Assembly (NCBI GenBank): GCA_033854735.1
Contig: JAWWPY010000515.1
Span: 1 to 38,994, forward strand
From: JAWWPY01 sp033854735
GTDB lineage: Bacteria > Actinomycetota > Actinomycetes > Streptosporangiales > Streptosporangiaceae
DNA: 38,994 nucleotides
Direction: 5' to 3'
Within the stretch, counting starts at the first letter, position 1, and every line of letters begins with the position of its first letter. A program made the position numbers and the translations under genes. Below the pieces are notes generated by a model. The model did not search any database. It saw only the letters and a program-made list of their open reading frames with translations, and was not told where the DNA came from. Shown here in pieces: positions 24,487 through 32,794 of this stretch.

Positions 24487-25041
24487 GTGCGCGGGCCGCC
24501 GGGCGGGCACCATGTCCCGGTGACATGGACCGTGCCTGAAGTTCCGCGCCTAGACCCGCCCCAGGTCGCCGGTGAGCGTGAGTCGCTGGAGACCTGGCTG
24601 GACTACCACCGCGCGACGCTGCTGCACAAATGTGCGGGCCTGACTGGCGACCAGCTCGCCACCCGGGCGGTGCCGCCGTCCTCGCTGTCGCTGCTGGGGC
24701 TGGTCCGGCACATGGCGGAGGTGGAGCTCTCGTGGTTCCGGCGGCGCTTCGCCGGCCACTCCCAGCTGCCGTACCTGTACTGCAGCGACGAGGTCCCCGA
24801 CGGGGACTTCGACCTGGCCGAGAGCAGCGGGGCCGAGGCGGACTTCGCCACCTTCGTGGCCGAGTGTGATCTGGCCCGGCAGGCGGCGGCCGGGCGCTCA
24901 CTGGATGAGACGTTCCCGGGGCGGGAGGGCGCCCCCATCGACCTGCGCTGGGTCTACGTGCACATGATCGAGGAGTACGCCCGCCACAACGGCCACGCCG
25001 ACCTCCTCCGTGAGCGGATCGACGGCGTGACGGGAGACTAG
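24487..25041 (+). CDS. DUF664 / DinB-superfamily protein (putative mycothiol-dependent metalloprotein)
   Basis: A 184-aa four-helix-bundle protein of the DinB/DUF664 type common in actinobacteria, where some relatives use mycothiol. The three expected metal-binding histidines can be placed at LVRHMAEVE and, near the C-terminus, in HMIEEYARHNGHADLLRE. The middle contains WLDYHRATLLHKCAGLTGDQL, typical of the group. The substrate is unknown. Two starts are possible: GTG 24487, which sits right after a candidate promoter and lacks a ribosome site, or GTG 24520, which gives a 173-residue protein starting VTWTVPEV, closer to family N-termini. Divergent from pgm across about 190 bases and convergent with the ABM gene. 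Confidence 0.8.
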   Translation: MRGPPGGHHVPVTWTVPEVPRLDPPQVAGERESLETWLDYHRATLLHKCAGLTGDQLATRAVPPSSLSLLGLVRHMAEVELSWFRRRFAGHSQLPYLYCSDEVPDGDFDLAESSGAEADFATFVAECDLARQAAAGRSLDETFPGREGAPIDLRWVYVHMIEEYARHNGHADLLRERIDGVTGD

Positions 25042-25075
25042 GTCCCGGCCCGAGCTTCCCGTTCAGGCCTGGGAC
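25042..25075. terminator. Hairpin between two convergent genes
   Basis: GTCCCGGCC at 25042-25050 pairs with GGCCTGGGAC at 25066-25075, leaving a one-base bulge. It starts right after the DUF664 stop and covers the last codons of the convergent ABM gene, so it could end both transcripts. No U tract. Confidence 0.4.
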
Positions 25076-25389
25076 GGTGTGACTTCCGCCATCCTCGACC
25101 AGTTGTCCCCCGGCACCTGCACGTTGATGATCTCGGGTGTCTCCGCGACCACGTCGGGCATCCAGGCCATGGCCGCCTTGAAGTGGCCGGAGTTCACGTG
25201 GGCCGCGGCCGCGTCGTCCTGGAACGCCTCGACCAGGATGAACTGGTGCGGGTGGCCGACGCTCTTGGACCACTCGAAGAAGATGTTGCCCGGCTCGCCG
25301 CGGGTGGCCTGGGTGAAGTCGCCGGTGAGGGTGAGCCACTCATCGCTCCGCTCGGGCCGGATGGTCCACTTGACGACGATGAAGATCAT
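25063..25389 (-). CDS. Antibiotic biosynthesis monooxygenase (ABM) domain protein
   Basis: A 108-aa dimeric alpha/beta ferredoxin-like (ABM) protein. The strand FIVVKWTIRPERSDEWL starts it, then FTQATRGEPGNIFFEWSKSV, HQFILVEAFQDDAAAAHVNS and GHFKAAMAWMPDVVAE, the standard ABM order. Members range from quinol and haem-degrading monooxygenases to proteins of unknown function. Nothing here tells which. ATG 25389 has GAGGAGC 5 bases upstream; the frame extends further but without coding character. Same strand as the ligase 106 bases upstream, with a terminator between them, so it is probably a single transcript. Confidence 0.85.
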   Translation of the reverse strand: MIFIVVKWTIRPERSDEWLTLTGDFTQATRGEPGNIFFEWSKSVGHPHQFILVEAFQDDAAAAHVNSGHFKAAMAWMPDVVAETPEIINVQVPGDNWSRMAEVTPSQA

Positions 25390-25464
25390 GGGGGCTCCTC
25401 GGCATTGAGTGCGGGCCACATCCGGAGTTGACGACCGGGCTGCAGGTGGTTGGGCCGATTTTAC

Positions 25465-25494
25465 AAAAACGGCCGTCCGGCCTGGGAACGGCCG
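25465..25494 (-). terminator. Rho-independent terminator after the YbdK-type ligase gene
   Basis: On the minus strand a 7-bp stem (arms 25488-25494 and 25470-25476, 11-base loop) follows the stop at 25496 immediately and is succeeded by five T residues (AAAAA at 25465-25469 on the plus strand). It is the only hairpin in the window with a clear U tract. Confidence 0.65.
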
Positions 25495-25495
25495 G

Positions 25496-26650
25496 TCACC
25501 AGGGCATGGTGCGGGCGATCGCCTCCCGGACCACGTCCCGGATCTGGCCCGTCCGCCGGTACGCCTGTCGCTGGAACCGGGCACCATTTCCCCGGTCGAG
25601 CACGTCGCCCAGGAGCCCGGCGACGATGGCGTAGTCACCGGCGTCCGTGAGAGCGGGCCGCACGTGCTCAAGCAGTTCGCTCACCACATCGCGGGCCGCG
25701 GCCGGCCGGTGCGAGACGGGTCCGACGAGCTGGCCGTCCAGGCCGGATCGGCTGGCCCGCCAGGAAGCCAGGCGCAGCAGCTCGGTGCGCACGGGGCGGG
25801 CCGGCTCGCCCAGCCGCCAGCTTCGCGCCGCCGTCTCGACCAGGGAACGGACGAGCGCCGCGACCAGCACCGCATCGTCGGGGTGCAGGCAGACGTCCGC
25901 GACCCGGATCTCGATGGTCGGATAGTGCCGGGAGAGCCTGGCGTCAAAGTAGATCATGCCCTGGTCCAGCACCGTGCCGGTGTCCACCATTGCCGCTGTC
26001 ACGTCGTCGTACGCCTGCGCGGACCCGAACTGCTGGGTGGGTCCCGACGACGGCCACCGTCCCCAGGCCTGGTACCTGAAGCTCTCGTATCCGCTGTCTT
26101 GTCCCTGCCAGAAAGGAGAGTTGGCGCTCAATGCGATCAGCGGAGCCAGCCACGGCTGGAGGCGGTCAAGGACCGCGATCCCTTCCTCGGCCGAGGACAC
26201 CTCCACATGCACGTGGCATCCGCAGGTCAGCTGTTCCTGCGCGGTGAGGCCGAACTCGTCCGCCATCCGCCGGTACCGGCTTTTGAGGGTGAGGGACGGC
26301 TCAACCGCCATCGGCGATGTCGCCACGGCGGCGACCTGAACGCCTACTCGCCGGGCGGCCTCGGCCGCCAGTGACCGGCAGCGGCGCACCTCCCGGCCTA
26401 GATCGTCCAGCGAGACGCAGGGCCGGGTACCGGTCTCAATCTGCTCCAGCTTGAGCTCGAAATCGAGCACCTCATCAGGATCGTCCCGGCCGTCAGCTGG
26501 CCGGGACGACGTCGGCTCTTCCGCGGTCGGCTCTTCCGCGGTGGCTTCTTCCGCAGCCCGCAGCACCGCGGCGGCGACCGCGCGGGCCTGGCCACTGGCC
26601 GAGTCGACGAGCAGCAGCTCCTCTTCAACTCCGACGCTACGCACTGTCAC
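25496..26650 (-). CDS. YbdK-type carboxylate-amine ligase (glutamate-cysteine ligase family 2)
   Basis: A 384-aa ATP-dependent ligase of the GCS2 family. It opens with the family signature VRSVGVEEELLLVD, followed by ELKLEQIETGT, the conserved CGCHVHVEV (metal/ATP site), NSPFWQGQDSGYESFR and YFDARLSRHYPTIEIRVADV. Relatives form gamma-glutamyl amide bonds; some make gamma-glutamylcysteine, while many YbdK proteins have only weak activity of that kind. An Ala/Glu/Pro insertion of about 20 residues near position 35-50 carries a TAEEP repeat. GTG 26650 is used; GTG 26644 would shorten it by two residues. Mycothiol-using bacteria do not need glutathione, so another substrate is likely (inference). 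Confidence 0.87.
   Translation of the reverse strand: MTVRSVGVEEELLLVDSASGQARAVAAAVLRAAEEATAEEPTAEEPTSSRPADGRDDPDEVLDFELKLEQIETGTRPCVSLDDLGREVRRCRSLAAEAARRVGVQVAAVATSPMAVEPSLTLKSRYRRMADEFGLTAQEQLTCGCHVHVEVSSAEEGIAVLDRLQPWLAPLIALSANSPFWQGQDSGYESFRYQAWGRWPSSGPTQQFGSAQAYDDVTAAMVDTGTVLDQGMIYFDARLSRHYPTIEIRVADVCLHPDDAVLVAALVRSLVETAARSWRLGEPARPVRTELLRLASWRASRSGLDGQLVGPVSHRPAAARDVVSELLEHVRPALTDAGDYAIVAGLLGDVLDRGNGARFQRQAYRRTGQIRDVVREAIARTMPW
26514..26558 (-). repeat. 15-bp in-frame tandem repeat in the YbdK-type ligase gene
   Basis: Three consecutive 15-base units (26514-26528, 26529-26543, 26544-26558), the first two identical but for one base, encode an Ala-Glu-Glu-Pro-Thr pentapeptide repeat in a surface loop near the N-terminus. 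Confidence 0.8.
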
Positions 26651-26671
26651 CGTCCCAAGGATGCCAGCCGA

Positions 26672-26824
26672 ATGTTCCCTGTGTTAACTTTCGGCCGGCG
26701 AGCCGGCCGCGGCTACCGTGGTGAAGCCACTGCCAGCGGAGGGGACGTCTACTTCCCGGGGACCGCGGAGCAGATCTGGACCGGCAGCGGGCAGGCCAAC
26801 CAGCAGTGGTCGTGGGCCAGCTAG
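26672..26824 (+). pseudogene. C-terminal remnant resembling a ricin-type beta-trefoil lectin / CBM13 repeat
   Basis: A 50-codon plus-strand reading frame ends with GTAEQIWTGSGQANQQWSWAS. The QIW...G.ANQQW pattern is the last beta-trefoil subdomain (QxW motif) of ricin-B/CBM13 modules of secreted actinobacterial hydrolases. Nothing upstream supplies the rest of such a protein; the DNA before it is the divergent YbdK start. It is best read as the tail of a deleted gene. Its TAG stop overlaps the complementary stop of the convergent membrane-protein gene (shared CTAG at 26821-26824). Confidence 0.4.
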
Positions 26825-28608
26825 CGGCGCCACGCGAGTACTCTGCCCACCCGGATGGCAGGCCGGCCCAGGAGTCCGGTCAGGAAGCGCCCGATCCGTG
26901 ACCCCGGGCTGGCGACCGCGACGATGGCGGCGGGCCGCCAGTCCCGGAGGTAAGCGCGGATCTGCGCACGGGACGGGTCCAGGACACGGGGGTTTCCGGC
27001 CCAGAGCGCGTCCAGCGACCAGACGCCCTGCGCAGCCGGCCCGAAAGAATTAACGGCTGCGTGCCCGGCCGGGTTAGGTCCGATGAACCAGCCACCGACC
27101 AGCGAACCGGGTTCTCCCGTGTCGGCCTGCCAGAGCATCGCCTGAGGCAGAACCGCGGTCGGGATGGGGAGGACGAGCACAGTGGCATCCGGCGCGAGCC
27201 GCAGCCGGGCGAAAGCCGCCTGCCAGCCGGCCGGGGTCGGGGCAATGGTGGTGGCCTGGATCGGCAGCGGTATGAGAGGCAGCAGAGCCAATGTCGCGAC
27301 CGCGGTAGCGACGCTTCTTCTTCGCCACGAGGCCTGGGGTGCCGCCGAGCGGGCCAGGTCCAGCGCGAAGGCGAGGACGACGGCGGCCGCCCCGTCCCCG
27401 AGAATCGCCAGGCGGTCCGGCATCATCTCGCTGATCACCGGCAGGCCCTGCATCCAGTGCCACGGCAGCAGCGGTCCCGGGTAGCGGAGCCCGTGGAAAA
27501 CCACGGTGCTGCCGCCGAGGCTGATGAGTTCCAGCACCGCGAACGTTACGGCGGCGGCGCGGACCTTCAGGTCCCGCCAGAACCGGATCGCGGCGAACAG
27601 GAGGACAGCGATAAGCGGCAATCCCAGGTAGGCAAGGTATTCCCAGAGCCCATTCGGGTAGCTGGCGGCGGCGGCGGCGCTGGCGCGCGTGTGAAAGAGC
27701 AGGCCACCGGACGGGGTGACGAAAGAGGCGGGAGTGTTGATGAACTGGGTGCGGACCGGCCACGGGCTGCCATGCTCGGTGAGCGGCCCAAAGAACTGCA
27801 CCCACAGGGCGTACCCGCAGATCAGCAGCATGACTGCGGCTCCTACGGCCAGCCCGGTCAAGGCGCCGCGGACCCGGGCCAGCACCAGGCGCGGCCGGCT
27901 GGCCGCGAGCACCGCGACGAGCACCAGGCCGGCCAGCGCAGCCTGGGCCAGCACTTCTTCCTCAGTGAAGACCTGGGCGGCCGTCAGTAGGCCGAGCCAG
28001 ATACCGTTACGCACCGCGTTACCACGGCCGGTGATGATCCGCAGCAGCGCATCGATGATCAGCGGCGGGAAGATGGCGAACACCAGGTCCCAGTGGTCGA
28101 GGCCGGAATTCAGCAGAGCCGGGGAGAACCCGTAGAGCGCGCCGCCCAGAGCCGCCGCGATGCTGCTGGCCTGCCACCGGCGCAACACCAGGAACATGCT
28201 GGCGGCAGAGCCGGCGAAGCCCAGCGTCAGCATGATGGTGATGCTGACCTGCGGGCCGGCCAGCAGCGTCACCGGCGCCAGCAGCACGGCCGGAAGAAGG
28301 ATAGAGGTGTTCCACATCAGGTTGATGCCCCGCGGCGCGTTCAACCCGGTGGTGACCAGCGACGGGAGCCTCCCATGCGAGATCGCCGTCGCCGCGTAGC
28401 GCATGAACCAGGCGAGCAGATCGCTGTCCCCGGGCCCTGGGTCGCCGACCGTCACGTGCGTGGCCGGATCGACCCACAGCCGCCATGTCAGCGCCACGGC
28501 ACCCAGGACATAGCAGCTCAGAATGAGCAATTGCGGCGTGGTCCGGGCGCGGGCGGGCCGAGGTTCGGTGGCCCGGAATGACTCGACTGCCGGCGGGACG
28601 AGACTCAA
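26821..28608 (-). CDS. Multi-pass membrane protein, probable GT-C-type glycosyltransferase
   Basis: A 595-aa integral membrane protein with about 11-13 hydrophobic helices in residues 25-450 and an extracytoplasmic soluble C-terminal part of about 130 residues. After helix 1 the loop contains VGDPGPGDSDLLAWFMRYAA, with acidic residues placed as in GT-C enzymes that use polyprenyl-linked sugars. LNSGLDHWDLVFAIFP and VISEMMPDRLAILGDGAAA further resemble actinobacterial proteins of this class. Neither donor nor acceptor can be named. TTG 28608 is the start because GGAGGG lies 6 bases upstream and no better codon precedes the first helix. It diverges from the histidine kinase gene. Confidence 0.75.
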   Translation of the reverse strand: MSLVPPAVESFRATEPRPARARTTPQLLILSCYVLGAVALTWRLWVDPATHVTVGDPGPGDSDLLAWFMRYAATAISHGRLPSLVTTGLNAPRGINLMWNTSILLPAVLLAPVTLLAGPQVSITIMLTLGFAGSAASMFLVLRRWQASSIAAALGGALYGFSPALLNSGLDHWDLVFAIFPPLIIDALLRIITGRGNAVRNGIWLGLLTAAQVFTEEEVLAQAALAGLVLVAVLAASRPRLVLARVRGALTGLAVGAAVMLLICGYALWVQFFGPLTEHGSPWPVRTQFINTPASFVTPSGGLLFHTRASAAAAASYPNGLWEYLAYLGLPLIAVLLFAAIRFWRDLKVRAAAVTFAVLELISLGGSTVVFHGLRYPGPLLPWHWMQGLPVISEMMPDRLAILGDGAAAVVLAFALDLARSAAPQASWRRRSVATAVATLALLPLIPLPIQATTIAPTPAGWQAAFARLRLAPDATVLVLPIPTAVLPQAMLWQADTGEPGSLVGGWFIGPNPAGHAAVNSFGPAAQGVWSLDALWAGNPRVLDPSRAQIRAYLRDWRPAAIVAVASPGSRIGRFLTGLLGRPAIRVGRVLAWRR

Positions 28609-28614
28609 CTGAAA

Positions 28615-28620
28615 CCCTCC
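28615..28620 (-). promoter_or_regulatory. Ribosome binding site that sets a TTG start
   Basis: GGAGGG on the minus strand sits 6 bases before TTG 28608 and identifies that rare codon as the start of the GT-C-like gene. Confidence 0.6.
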
Positions 28621-28834
28621 ATTAAGGGGATATGAGCAGTCACCTTATACGCCCGCACATGCTCATTCGTGGCCCGGCCGCCGCCCGCTCTGACGCGGTC
28701 GGGGGCCAGGTCTTGGCCAGGGCGGGGGGCCGCCCGGCAGGCGGCCGGTGAACTCTGCCCTGTTGCCTGGTGCTAAACCTGTTGTTGCGTGTAGTGTGCA
28801 ATCAGTTACAAAGAGTTATTCCGGGGGGTTTGCG

Positions 28835-30898
28835 GTGGGATCACGCGCAGCGGGTTCGGTTTGGCCGGTGGCGGGCCGTCCAGGCCGGTTCGGGCAGTGG
28901 TGGCTCGACCGGTCGGTGCGGGCGAAGGGCCTGATCGTGATCGCGGTCCCGCTGCTCGCCCTGATCGGCACCACCTCGGCGAGCCTGATCCTGCAGAACC
29001 AGGAACACCAGGTACGCACGGTTGCCCGGGCCGCCTCCGCCGTGGTTAACGGGGCTGACCAGGTCCTGATCGACGCGATGAACGCGGAGACGGGCGTCCG
29101 CGGTTATGCCGTGACCCGCGATCCGGCCTTCCTGGGCCCGTACCACGTCGCGCTGGCGCGGATCGGCGCGGACCGCAAGTCGCTGCGGGCCGCGGCGGTG
29201 GCGGAAGGTGACAGCCGCCAGGAGCAGGTGGCCGCCGCGACAACGAGCCAGGCCCTCTCCGAGCTGGCCCAGCTGCGCTCGGCCATCGCGGGAGGCGCCT
29301 CCGTCAGCGGGCTGGGCCCGGGGCTGGCCACCGGGAGGGCGACCATGGACCTGCTGCGTGGCCAGATGGCCGGCCTCGCCCATGGCCCACTGGCCCTGAT
29401 GAACGCCAAAAGGAGCAACATCGACAGCCTGGAAAACGCGATCAAGCTGGTCGACGTCGCCGGTCTCCTGCTGGGGATGCTGGCCGGGCTGGCCGGCGTC
29501 GCCCTGTTCACCTCGGGCATTTCCCGCCGGGTCGCCGCGGCCGCGGCGAACGCGGACCGGCTGGGAGAAGGACTGTCCCTCGAACCGGCCAGCCACTCAG
29601 CTGACGAACTCGGGCGCCTGGCCGGCTCGCTCGTCGAGGCCGAAGGGCTCCTGACCAGCCGGGCTGCGGAGCTGATGGCCGCCCGGGATGAGGCGGTGAG
29701 CGCCACGCAGGCCAAGAACGCGTTCCTGTCCAGCACGAGCCACGAGCTGCGGACACCGCTCAACTCCGTCCTCGGCTTCACCCAGCTGCTGGAGATGTCT
29801 GAGCTCAGCGACGAAGACCGCGACAGCGTCGGGCGGATCCTCGGCGCCGGGCGCCATCTGCTCGCCCTCATCAACGAGCTCATCGACATCGCCCGCATCG
29901 AGTCGGGTGAGCTCAGCCTGTCCGTCGAGCCGGTCGCGATCCTGCCGCTGATCGAAGAGGCCAGCAGCCTGATGGCGCCCCTCGCCGCTGAACGTTCGAT
30001 AAAGATCGTCCATCACTGCCCGTATCCCACCATCGCGGCGAGCGCCGACCGGCAGCGCTTCTCCCAGATCCTGGTGAACCTGCTCTCCAACGCCGTCAAG
30101 TACAACCGCCGCGGCGGCAGCATCACGATCACCTGCCGGGAAGAAGGCGCGGGCCAGGCCAGCGTGGTCATCTCCGACACCGGGCCGGGCCTGTCGGCCG
30201 CCGACCTCACGCGCATTTTCGTCCCCTTCGAGCGGCTCGGAGCCGAGCAGTCCGGGATCGAGGGCACCGGGATCGGGCTGCCGCTGGCCCGGTCATTGAC
30301 CGAGGCGATGGGCGGCCACCTGGACGCGTCGAGTGTCGCCGGTGAAGGGTCAGCCTTCACTGTCACCCTGCCGCGCGCCCCCGACGTGGCCCCCGTCGCC
30401 GAGCACCGCACACCGCTGGGATCGCCGGCACCGCCGCAACGGGGAGCCGGAACCACCACCGGAACCGGAACCATCATCAACGTCCTCTACATCGAGGACA
30501 ACCCGGCCAACGTCGAGGTGGTCTCCCGGTTCCTGAGGAGCCGCCCGGACATCAAGCTGGCGACCGCCACGTCCGGCCGGGCCGGCCTCGAACGCGCCAC
30601 CCGGGACGCTCCCGACCTCCTGCTGCTCGATCTGCACCTGAGCGACATCCACGGCGAGCAGGTCCTCAAGGAACTCAGGGCCGAGCCGGTCACCGCCGGC
30701 ATCCCGGTCGTGGTCCTCTCCGCCGAGGCCGCCCCGCGGGTCATCCGCCGCCTGCTGGCCAGCGGCGCGCTGGCCTACCTCACCAAGCCCCTCAACCTCA
30801 TCGAGCTCGGCGACCTGCTCGACTCCTTCGCCGCCACCGCCACCGCCACCGCCAAAGATCACCAGGCCCACCGGGCGGCCCAATCGGCACCAGCATGA
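28835..30898 (+). CDS. Hybrid sensor histidine kinase: CHASE3 - HAMP - HisKA - HATPase - receiver
   Basis: A 687-aa membrane kinase. Transmembrane helix 1 lies at about residues 32-53, then a CHASE3-like sensor (LIDAMNAETGVRGYAVTRD), helix 2 at about 205-228 and a HAMP linker. The dimerisation domain has phospho-acceptor His303 in STSHELRTPLNS. The ATPase domain shows the N box NLLSNAVKYN, G1 DTGPGL and G2 GTGIGLPLA. A Gly/Thr-rich linker (GTTTGTGT) leads to a receiver domain with acidic LYIEDN, phospho-acceptor Asp599 in LLLLDLHLSD and YLTKPLN. GTG 28835 is chosen because a GGGGGG site lies about 6 bases upstream; ATG 28748 would add 29 residues lying in a less GC-rich, promoter-like stretch. 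The next receiver gene overlaps by 4 bases, suggesting phosphotransfer between them. The stimulus is unknown. Confidence 0.88.
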   Translation: MGSRAAGSVWPVAGRPGRFGQWWLDRSVRAKGLIVIAVPLLALIGTTSASLILQNQEHQVRTVARAASAVVNGADQVLIDAMNAETGVRGYAVTRDPAFLGPYHVALARIGADRKSLRAAAVAEGDSRQEQVAAATTSQALSELAQLRSAIAGGASVSGLGPGLATGRATMDLLRGQMAGLAHGPLALMNAKRSNIDSLENAIKLVDVAGLLLGMLAGLAGVALFTSGISRRVAAAAANADRLGEGLSLEPASHSADELGRLAGSLVEAEGLLTSRAAELMAARDEAVSATQAKNAFLSSTSHELRTPLNSVLGFTQLLEMSELSDEDRDSVGRILGAGRHLLALINELIDIARIESGELSLSVEPVAILPLIEEASSLMAPLAAERSIKIVHHCPYPTIAASADRQRFSQILVNLLSNAVKYNRRGGSITITCREEGAGQASVVISDTGPGLSAADLTRIFVPFERLGAEQSGIEGTGIGLPLARSLTEAMGGHLDASSVAGEGSAFTVTLPRAPDVAPVAEHRTPLGSPAPPQRGAGTTTGTGTIINVLYIEDNPANVEVVSRFLRSRPDIKLATATSGRAGLERATRDAPDLLLLDLHLSDIHGEQVLKELRAEPVTAGIPVVVLSAEAAPRVIRRLLASGALAYLTKPLNLIELGDLLDSFAATATATAKDHQAHRAAQSAPA

Positions 30899-31263
30899 AC
30901 CGCTCCGTGCTCTACATCGAAGACGACCCGGACAACATCCGGCTGGTTGAACGGGTGCTCAAGCGCCGCCCGCACGTCGGGCTGCGCGTGGCCAGCAACG
31001 GCCGCGACGGCATCACCGCAGCCATCAGCGAGCAGCCCACCCTCATCCTGCTCGACAACCACCTCCCCGACGCGACCGGCGCCGAAGTCCTGCGCCGGCT
31101 CGCCTCCGCAGAAGCCACCGCCGCCATCCCCGTCGTCATCGTCAGCGGTGACTCAGGCCGGGCCATCGCCACCGAACTCCTCGCGACCGGCGCGTCCGGT
31201 TTCCTCGAGAAGCCCTACGACATCCACGACCTCATGGCCCTCATCGACCGCTACCTTCCCTGA
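30895..31263 (+). CDS. Single-domain response regulator (CheY-like receiver)
   Basis: A 122-aa stand-alone receiver. The acidic pocket ED-D is at residues 9-11 (LYIEDDPDN), the phospho-acceptor is D54 in LILLDNHLPD, the conserved Ser lies in VIVSGDSG and the Lys is K106 in FLEKPYD. No output domain follows, so it works by protein-protein contact or as a phosphate shuttle or sink. It closely resembles the receiver at the end of the adjacent kinase, suggesting duplication. ATG 30895 overlaps the kinase stop (ATGA). It ends 8 bases before a convergent gene. Confidence 0.9.
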   Translation: MNRSVLYIEDDPDNIRLVERVLKRRPHVGLRVASNGRDGITAAISEQPTLILLDNHLPDATGAEVLRRLASAEATAAIPVVIVSGDSGRAIATELLATGASGFLEKPYDIHDLMALIDRYLP

Positions 31264-31271
31264 GCACCCAT

Positions 31272-32396
31272 CTACCGCGTTGACGACCAGCACGCCCGGG
31301 GCACCAGCGTCGCCCAGGGCTGCTGCTGGCGGCCGGTGAGCGGCACGGCCAGCGGAGTCCGGGCGAGGAGGCTGGTCAATGCCACGCATCCGAGGTAGAC
31401 GATGACCACGGTGCACGCGCAGAGCAGCGGCCACCACACCACGGAGTCCAGCTTGGCCCAGCCAAGCCAGATCAGCGCGCCGATGAGCAGCATCTGGGCC
31501 AGGTAGATGCCGTAGGAGTTGTCGGAGCCCGAGCGGACCGCGGCGCGCAGCCGCCGGGACCGCCCGGGCTTCACCAACGCCACGCCAACCAGGTACAAGC
31601 AGGCGATCGCGCCCACGTTGAACGGGATGACGCTGGGCTGGAACGGGTCATTGCCCGATCCCAGCACGGTCGTCACGCCGGTCTCGGCCAGGAAGTAGAC
31701 GGCCTCCGCGCCGAGCGCGGCCAGGACGGTCAGCATGATCACCAGGCGCGCGTTCCGGCCCAGCCAGTCATTCGCCGCGTCCAGGTGGAAGGCGGCGACG
31801 CTCCCGCCGAGCAGGTACAGCCCATAGGTCGTGGCCTCCCGCTGCGCCCAGACACCGCCGAGCATCGGCGGCATGACCTGCCAGTGCATCAAGATGGTGA
31901 GCGTCACCTGGACCAGCGCGGCGGCAGCGATGATCACGCCATGGTGGCCCCTGGCCCGGCGCAGCATCATCACGACGAGCGGGAACACCAGGTAGAACTG
32001 CATGATCACGAGGAGGAAGTACAGCTGGTAATAGCCGGTCGGTACCAGGTAGGCGAAACGCTCCAGCGCGGCGGCCAGGCTCGGGTAATGCGATGTGGGC
32101 AGCCCATAGAGGAAATAGATGACCGTCCAGCACAGGTAAGGGATGCCTACCGAGACGAATCGGCGCCGGTAGAAGCGGCCCAGGCCAGCCCGGCCGATGT
32201 CCTGATAGGCATACGTCAGCATGCACGCGGAGACAAAGAAGAATCCTTCGCGGGAGACGTGCAACAGCAGCAGCGCAGCACCTGAGCTCACGCTGGCCGC
32301 CGCGGGCGCGAAGAATATGAGCACGTGCGTGCTGAGCACGCCAGCCTGCTTCATCGGCCGCATGGCGTCGACCTGGTCGAGCCGCTGGCGCGGCAT
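31272..32396 (-). CDS. Acyltransferase-3 family membrane protein
   Basis: A 374-aa polytopic protein with about 10 helices. It opens with LDQVDAMRPMKQAGVLSTHVLIFF, in which the His on helix 1 is the expected catalytic residue of the acyltransferase-3/OafA group. SREGFFFVSACMLTYAY is the second signature segment and RFYRRRFVSVGIPYLCWTV the basic loop. These proteins move an acyl group, usually acetyl, onto sugars, lipids or small molecules at the membrane. ATG 32396 overlaps the VOC gene stop (ATGA), making this the last gene of the ComA-like cluster, so the acceptor may be that pathway's product (inference). The frame continues upstream only as a shadow. Confidence 0.85.
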   Translation of the reverse strand: MPRQRLDQVDAMRPMKQAGVLSTHVLIFFAPAAASVSSGAALLLLHVSREGFFFVSACMLTYAYQDIGRAGLGRFYRRRFVSVGIPYLCWTVIYFLYGLPTSHYPSLAAALERFAYLVPTGYYQLYFLLVIMQFYLVFPLVVMMLRRARGHHGVIIAAAALVQVTLTILMHWQVMPPMLGGVWAQREATTYGLYLLGGSVAAFHLDAANDWLGRNARLVIMLTVLAALGAEAVYFLAETGVTTVLGSGNDPFQPSVIPFNVGAIACLYLVGVALVKPGRSRRLRAAVRSGSDNSYGIYLAQMLLIGALIWLGWAKLDSVVWWPLLCACTVVIVYLGCVALTSLLARTPLAVPLTGRQQQPWATLVPRACWSSTR

Positions 32397-32794
32397 CAGT
32401 ACATGAGGCGGGGATCGTCGTACTGCTTGAACTCGAGCACGTTGTTCGAGGGATCGGTGAGGAAGATCTGGCGGTGTTCCTCGGCCATGCCCTCGAAGCG
32501 CAGGGACGGGCCAGCCAGCACGGGGAGCTTGCGGAACTCCACCAGGCGCAGCAGCCGGTCGAAGTCGGCCCGCCTGGCGAAGCTGACGCCGAAGTGCCGC
32601 GGGTAGGCGATCGCCTTGGCCGGGACGTTCTGGCTCAGGTGACACACCAGCTGGTCACCGAAGAAGTCGAAAGTCACCCGGTCCGGGTAACGGCGGGCAA
32701 GTTTCACGCCCAGGCCGTCAACATAGAACGCAACGGCCGCGTCGAGGTCGTGGGTGGGAATGGCGATATGGCACGCGTCGCGCGTCTCACGCAT
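32396..32794 (-). CDS. VOC-superfamily metalloenzyme (glyoxalase/dioxygenase-like)
   Basis: A 132-aa protein with the paired beta-alpha-beta-beta-beta fold of the vicinal oxygen chelate family. The usual metal triad can be proposed as H9 (ACHIAIPTHDLDAAVAFY), H67 (RHFGVSF) and E121 (DPSNNVLEFKQYD). The final motif, D-P-S-N-N-x-x-E-F, is canonical. Members include glyoxalase I, methylmalonyl-CoA epimerase, extradiol dioxygenases and fosfomycin-type thiol transferases. Which reaction is catalysed here cannot be told. It overlaps the ComA-like gene by 8 bases and the acyltransferase gene by a few bases, so it is surely co-translated with both and probably acts on a pathway intermediate. Confidence 0.87.
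   Translation of the reverse strand: MRETRDACHIAIPTHDLDAAVAFYVDGLGVKLARRYPDRVTFDFFGDQLVCHLSQNVPAKAIAYPRHFGVSFARRADFDRLLRLVEFRKLPVLAGPSLRFEGMAEEHRQIFLTDPSNNVLEFKQYDDPRLMY

Noticed and set aside
31272..32645. 457-aa version of the acyltransferase starting upstream of 32396
   Set aside because: The extension overlaps the VOC gene and is Arg/Pro-rich shadow sequence.
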